Of a stretch of 45,158 nt of DNA, positions 41,698 through 45,158 are shown piece after piece. Within the stretch, counting starts at the first letter, position 1; each line of letters opens with the position of its first letter. A model generated the notes under the pieces. That model worked only from the letters and a program-made list of their open reading frames with translations. It ran no database searches and had not been told where the DNA came from. The DNA is from CAYSIX01 sp964431205 (GTDB lineage: Bacteria > Planctomycetota > Phycisphaerae > Phycisphaerales > Phycisphaeraceae), in assembly GCA_964431205.1 (NCBI GenBank), contig CAYSIX010000004.1, forward strand, positions 1 to 45,158, written 5' to 3'. A program made the position numbers and the translations under genes.

Positions 41698-43556
41698 TCC
41701 CGTTGGCGCTGGCCCTGCTCGGCGCCGCTCTGTACGCCAACACGCTGTCGAACGAGTTTGTCTTCGACACGACGGGGCAGGTCGAGCAGGCGGGTGAATG
41801 GTCGCTCGCCAGGCCGCTCGAGATCGTCGCCGGCACGCGTCGGCCGGTGGTCAACCTCAGCTTCGCGATCAACTACGCCCTCGGTGGCGAGTCGCCGGCG
41901 GGCTACCACGCGTTCAACGCGCTGGTGCACATCCTGGCGGGGCTCACGCTGTACGGGCTGGTGCGGCGGACGCTGCGGCTGCCGTCGCTGGCCGAGCGGT
42001 ACGGCGACCGGGCGGAGCTGGTCGGCGGGGCGGTGGCGGCGTTGTGGCTGGCCCACCCGCTGAACACGCAGGCGGTCAGCTACGTGGTGCAGCGGGGCGA
42101 GTCGATGATGGCGCTGTGCTTCCTGCTGACGCTGTACGGCCTGAACCGTGCGGCGACGGCGGGCGGCGGAGCGGCGCGAACGGGTTGGGGCGTCGTGTCG
42201 GTGGGGGCCTGTGTGCTCGGGATGGGGTGCAAGGAGGTGATGGCGGTGGCGCCGGTGGTGGCGTTGCTGTACGACCGGGCGTTCATGGGTGGGGCGTGGC
42301 GGGCGGTGGCGTCGCGTCGTTGGGCGTTGCACGCGGGATTGTTCGGGACGCTGGCGCTGCTGCCGGTGATGGGGTTCGCGGACGTGGCGGGGGATGAGGC
42401 GTCGGCGGGGTTCGGGTTGAAGCTGGTGACGTGGCACGAGTACCTGCGGTCGCAGGGCGAGGTGATGCTGCACTATGTGAGGCTGGCGGTCTGGCCGGCC
42501 CCGCTGGTGCTGGACTACATGTGGCCGCCGGCGACGCTGACGGGGCGGACGCTGCTGGGGATACCGGCGTGGGTGCTGCCGAGCGCGGCGGTGGGGCTGG
42601 CGGTGCTGGCGAGCGTGGTGGGCGTGGTGCGGAACGCGTGGTGGGGGTTCCTGGGCTTTTCGTACTTCGCGATCCTGGCGCCGACGTCGAGCGTGATCCC
42701 GATTGCCGACCTGGCGGTGGAGCACCGGATGTACCTGCCGCTGGTGTGCGTCGTGGTGGCGGTGGTGGTGGGTGCGGACGCGGTGGTGCGACGGGTGCCG
42801 CACGGCGAGACGCGGCGGGTGTTCGCGCTGGTGGCGTTGTTGGTGCCGCTGGGGGTGCTCTCGTCGTTGACGCTGATGCGCAACTACGAGTACGTGACGA
42901 AGGTGGCGGTGTGGACGACGGTGACCGAGCGGGCGCCGAACAACCCGCGTGGCTGGCACAACCTGGGTCGCGCCCTGTTCGACGCCGGTCATTACGAGCG
43001 GGCGATGGCGGCGTACGAGATGACGCTGCGGCTGGTCCCGGACTTCGACGAGGCGCATGACGGGATCGGCAACATCTGGGTGCAGTTGGGCGATTACGAG
43101 CGGGCGATCGAGCGGTATCGCAAGGCGGTGGCGCTGAAGCCGACGGACCACGAATACGCGTACAACCTGGGTCGGGCGTACCTGCTTGCCGGGCGCCTGG
43201 ACGAGGCGGAGGCGGAGCTGAGCCGGGCGATCGAGCTGAAGTCGGGCTACGCGAACGCGTTGAATCTAATGGGCGTGGTGTGGGTGCGATGGGGCGAGCA
43301 CGAGCGTGCGGTCGAGTGGTTCGAGCGTGCGATCGCGGCGGAAGGTGAGCACCTGGAGGCACGGACGAACCTGACCAAGGCGTGGGTGGAGCTGGGCCGT
43401 CTGGACCGGGCGGCGGAGGCGGCGGCGGGGGCGGTCGAGGTCGCGCGGCGGATGGGCGTGGCGCCCGAGGTGCTCAGGCAGATGGAGGCGTCGCTGGAGC
43501 AGCTTCGTGCGGCGGCGTCGCGTCAGCAAGGCGAGCCAGCACCTGCTTCGCCGTAG
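41664..43556 (+). CDS. TMTC-like multi-pass membrane protein with C-terminal TPRs
   Basis: A 630-residue protein. The first 410 residues contain some nine or ten helices and, after the first one, the loop ANTLSNEFVFDTTGQV and FNALVHILAGLTLYGLVRR, an arrangement seen in the bacterial relatives of TMTC and other GT-C-type glycosyltransferase families; the stretch WLAHPLNTQAVSYVVQRGESMMALCFLL is typical. The C-terminal 200 residues contain at least four TPRs (GWHNLGRALFDAGHYERAMAAYE, then two similar units). It probably transfers a sugar to exported proteins or is a membrane scaffold of that fold; the substrate is unknown. It overlaps the zinc-ribbon gene by 34 nt at the start and the convergent queG gene by 83 nt at the end. 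Confidence 0.82.
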   Translation: MVDARPGFVRLIPLALALLGAALYANTLSNEFVFDTTGQVEQAGEWSLARPLEIVAGTRRPVVNLSFAINYALGGESPAGYHAFNALVHILAGLTLYGLVRRTLRLPSLAERYGDRAELVGGAVAALWLAHPLNTQAVSYVVQRGESMMALCFLLTLYGLNRAATAGGGAARTGWGVVSVGACVLGMGCKEVMAVAPVVALLYDRAFMGGAWRAVASRRWALHAGLFGTLALLPVMGFADVAGDEASAGFGLKLVTWHEYLRSQGEVMLHYVRLAVWPAPLVLDYMWPPATLTGRTLLGIPAWVLPSAAVGLAVLASVVGVVRNAWWGFLGFSYFAILAPTSSVIPIADLAVEHRMYLPLVCVVVAVVVGADAVVRRVPHGETRRVFALVALLVPLGVLSSLTLMRNYEYVTKVAVWTTVTERAPNNPRGWHNLGRALFDAGHYERAMAAYEMTLRLVPDFDEAHDGIGNIWVQLGDYERAIERYRKAVALKPTDHEYAYNLGRAYLLAGRLDEAEAELSRAIELKSGYANALNLMGVVWVRWGEHERAVEWFERAIAAEGEHLEARTNLTKAWVELGRLDRAAEAAAGAVEVARRMGVAPEVLRQMEASLEQLRAAASRQQGEPAPASP

Positions 43557-44715
43557 CGCGGACCAGCGGCGGCTCGCCGGTGGTGCGGGCGATGCGTTCG
43601 ACGCGCTGGCGAAGCTCGGGGTCGTGGCGTCGGCGGATCGCGTTGCCGGCGGCGATCAGGGCGTTGCGTCGGATCATGTCGAGCTTGATCCGCGTCAGGG
43701 CCGTGCCGCTGAAGGCTCGGCGGCGGTCGGCTTCGGTCCAGTCGAGCACCTCGGTCAGGGGCAGGCCGGCGGCGATGTCGCGTGGGGTGTAGTCGCGGTG
43801 CATCAGCGGAGGTGCGGCACGCCGCGCGGGGTCGTCGTGAGACGGCGTGGCCAGCAGTTCGGCGTCGTGGGCCGTCGCGGCGGCGGCGGGCGCGCTCGCC
43901 GGCTGGTTGTAGGGGCAGACCTCCTGGCAGACGTCGCATCCGGCGATCCATTCGCCCATGGGCTCGTGCAGGCCGGGGTCGATCAGGTCGCGGTGCTCGA
44001 TGGTGAGGTAGCTGATGCATCGGCGGGCGTCGATCTGCCGCGGCGAGATGCACCGGGTCGGGCAGGCGTCGATGCAGCGCGTGCAGGTGCCGCAGTGGTC
44101 CGCGGGAGGCAGGAGCGGCGGGGGGTGGCCGGCGTCGGCACTGGTCTGGATCGCGAGGGTGGTGACGATGGTGCCCAGCAGCATCCACGAGCCGAAGCGG
44201 GGGTGGATGAGCAGGGTGTGCTTGCCGATCCAGCCGAGCCCGGCGCGTGCGGCGTGCTCGCGCTCGAGGATCGGGGCGGTGTCGACGGTGCATCGGAAGG
44301 CGTGATCGGGGAAGCGGTCGGCCAGGGCGTCGGCGAGGCGGTGCAGGCGTCGCTTGATGAGCTTGTGGTAGTCGCGTCCCCAGGCGTAGCGTGCGATGCG
44401 GCCGGTGGCGTGGTTCGGCGCGGTGGACGGCTGCTCGAGAGGAGCGTGATCGACATGGTCGGGATGGAAGTCGGCGACGCAGATGATCGAGCGGGCGTCG
44501 GGCAGAAGCCGGCGGGGGTCAAGGCGGGTCTCGAGGTGCTCGGCCAGGTAGCGCATCTGGCCGTGATGGCCCGCGTCGATCCAGCGGCGGACGTGGCGAC
44601 CGTGGTCCGATGGCTCAGCCGGCGCGATGCCGACGAGCCCGAAGCCCTGCTCGCCGGCGAGGCGATGGACCAGCCGGGCCCGATCGGCCAGGCCCTCGTG
44701 TGCGGTGCCACTCAT
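43474..44715 (-). CDS. queG: Epoxyqueuosine reductase
   Basis: A 413-residue cobalamin- and Fe-S-dependent enzyme that reduces epoxyqueuosine to queuosine in tRNA, the final step of that pathway. It shows the N-terminal FGLVGIAPAEPSDH, ARYAWGRDYHKLI, RCTVDTAPILEREHAARAGLGWIGKHTLLI (the catalytic Asp region), and two [4Fe-4S] motifs, CGTCTRCIDACP (about 206-217) and CDVCQEVCP (about 257-265). A C-terminal HEAT-like helical part follows. The ATG at 44715 is used; a GTG one codon earlier is possible. A TAGGAT box ends 6 nt upstream and no Shine-Dalgarno is seen. Its 3' end overlaps the convergent TMTC-like gene by 83 nt. Confidence 0.96.
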   Translation of the reverse strand: MSGTAHEGLADRARLVHRLAGEQGFGLVGIAPAEPSDHGRHVRRWIDAGHHGQMRYLAEHLETRLDPRRLLPDARSIICVADFHPDHVDHAPLEQPSTAPNHATGRIARYAWGRDYHKLIKRRLHRLADALADRFPDHAFRCTVDTAPILEREHAARAGLGWIGKHTLLIHPRFGSWMLLGTIVTTLAIQTSADAGHPPPLLPPADHCGTCTRCIDACPTRCISPRQIDARRCISYLTIEHRDLIDPGLHEPMGEWIAGCDVCQEVCPYNQPASAPAAAATAHDAELLATPSHDDPARRAAPPLMHRDYTPRDIAAGLPLTEVLDWTEADRRRAFSGTALTRIKLDMIRRNALIAAGNAIRRRHDPELRQRVERIARTTGEPPLVRATAKQVLARLADATPPHEAAPATPPSA

Positions 44716-44721
44716 CACGCC

Positions 44722-44727
44722 ATCCTA
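44722..44727 (-). promoter_or_regulatory. Possible -10 box of queG
   Basis: TAGGAT on the minus strand ends 6 nt before the ATG at 44715. No clear -35 box. It fits the leaderless pattern seen at trpB and other genes. Confidence 0.35.
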
Positions 44728-44842
44728 TTCGTGTTCGTGGCGGCCGGTCGTCGTCATGCGACAGCCACGCTCACACGCCGGGCTCAGACGCGGGTGCGGC
44801 GACGGCTCTCGAGGCGGGTTCGACCCGGCACGGGGCTTGCCC

Positions 44843-44848
44843 TACAAT
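44843..44848 (+). promoter_or_regulatory. Possible -10 box of nuoD
   Basis: TACAAT, 30 nt before the nuoD ATG and upstream of a CAGGTG Shine-Dalgarno-like stretch. A -35 box is not evident. It suggests that nuoD has its own promoter here. Confidence 0.35.
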
Positions 44849-44878
44849 CCGGCCCCACAACGCAGCAGGTGACGATCC

Positions 44879-45158
44879 ATGCCCTACGAACTCAAGCCGT
44901 TCGACGTCGATGTCGAGACCACGCCGTACGTCCAGCCCGAGGATCAGGGCGATCGCTGGACGCTCAACTTCGGCCCCCAGCACCCCGCGACGCACACGAC
45001 GCTGCGGATCGTGCTCCAGCTCGACGGCGAGCGCGTGGTCCGGGCCGTGCCACACATCGGGTACCTGCACTCCGGCTTCGAGAAGCTCGCCGAGGCGCTG
45101 GATTACAACCAGTACGTCACGATCGTCAGCCGGATGAACTACATCTCGCCGATCGCCA
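44879..45158 (+). CDS. nuoD: NADH-quinone oxidoreductase subunit D, N-terminal part (cut by window edge)
   Basis: Start of the 49-kDa-type subunit of respiratory complex I, which helps form the quinone site. The first 93 residues contain NFGPQHPATHTTLRIVLQLDGE and HIGYLHSGFEKLAE followed by YNQYVTIVSRMNYISP, the family signature region. About 300 residues lie beyond the window. It follows queG (divergent) by 163 nt and no nuoA, B or C gene precedes it, so either the nuo genes are split in this genome or the operon starts with nuoD. The start ATG at 44879 has a CAGGTG ribosome-binding site. Confidence 0.95.
   Translation, partial: MPYELKPFDVDVETTPYVQPEDQGDRWTLNFGPQHPATHTTLRIVLQLDGERVVRAVPHIGYLHSGFEKLAEALDYNQYVTIVSRMNYISPIA

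Overview
The window is about 70% G+C and looks like a chromosome segment of a planctomycete, most likely from the Phycisphaerae side of Planctomycetota. The reasons are two secreted proteins with PEP-CTERM-like tails, one of which also has dockerin-like repeats; a planctomycete-type protein with an N-terminal zinc ribbon and low-complexity linker; many TPR proteins; a Ser/Thr kinase with a TPR domain; and metal ABC permeases that carry MntR-like C-termini. This is inferred from protein content only. No rRNA, tRNA, CRISPR array, insertion sequence or prophage was seen.

Region 1 (1-13938, minus strand). A long, tightly packed gene run begins with a TPR/gluzincin-like protein (11119-13938). It continues with a CpaF-type ATPase, two small pilin-like proteins, a prepilin peptidase, a membrane Ser/Thr kinase with TPRs, CpaB, an FHA-CpaF fusion ATPase, TadB, TadC and a membrane FHA protein. 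trpB follows and is cut by the window edge. This is a Tad-type pilus/secretion locus into which kinase and FHA (phosphothreonine-recognition) parts have been built. No secretin or TadZ is present in the window.

Region 2 (13968-21223). This holds a class V aminotransferase-fold enzyme lacking the desulfurase cysteine, a LolA-like lipoprotein candidate, a degenerate GH2-like protein, a succinate dehydrogenase operon (cytochrome subunit, flavoprotein, iron-sulfur protein) interrupted by a 120-nt hairpin element, and a DUF1844 protein.

Region 3 (21224-24908). Two exported PEP-CTERM-type proteins lie here: an S8-like protease of visibly lower G+C and an unknown protein.

Region 4 (24909-31679). 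Housekeeping and metabolic genes: hisI, a GH88-type hydrolase, a VapBC toxin-antitoxin pair, an SDR reductase, an M24 aminopeptidase and accBC.

Region 5 (31680-39386). A PilZ protein, then a manganese/zinc-type uptake locus: mntR on the minus strand diverging from an OprB-like porin, a metal-binding lipoprotein, an ATPase and two permeases. Both permeases end in an MntR-like winged-helix plus metal-binding domain, so the transporter itself seems to carry the sensor module of its regulator. This and the FHA/kinase-equipped Tad locus are the two most distinctive systems here.

Region 6 (39387-45158). A 685-nt repeat-rich spacer, a zinc-ribbon membrane protein, a TMTC-like TPR membrane protein, queG on the minus strand, and the start of nuoD.

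Several genes (trpB, queG, the LolA-like gene, the TMTC-like gene, vapB, the M24 peptidase and the aminotransferase) have a -10-like hexamer ending 5-8 nt before the start codon and no convincing Shine-Dalgarno, suggesting frequent leaderless transcription.
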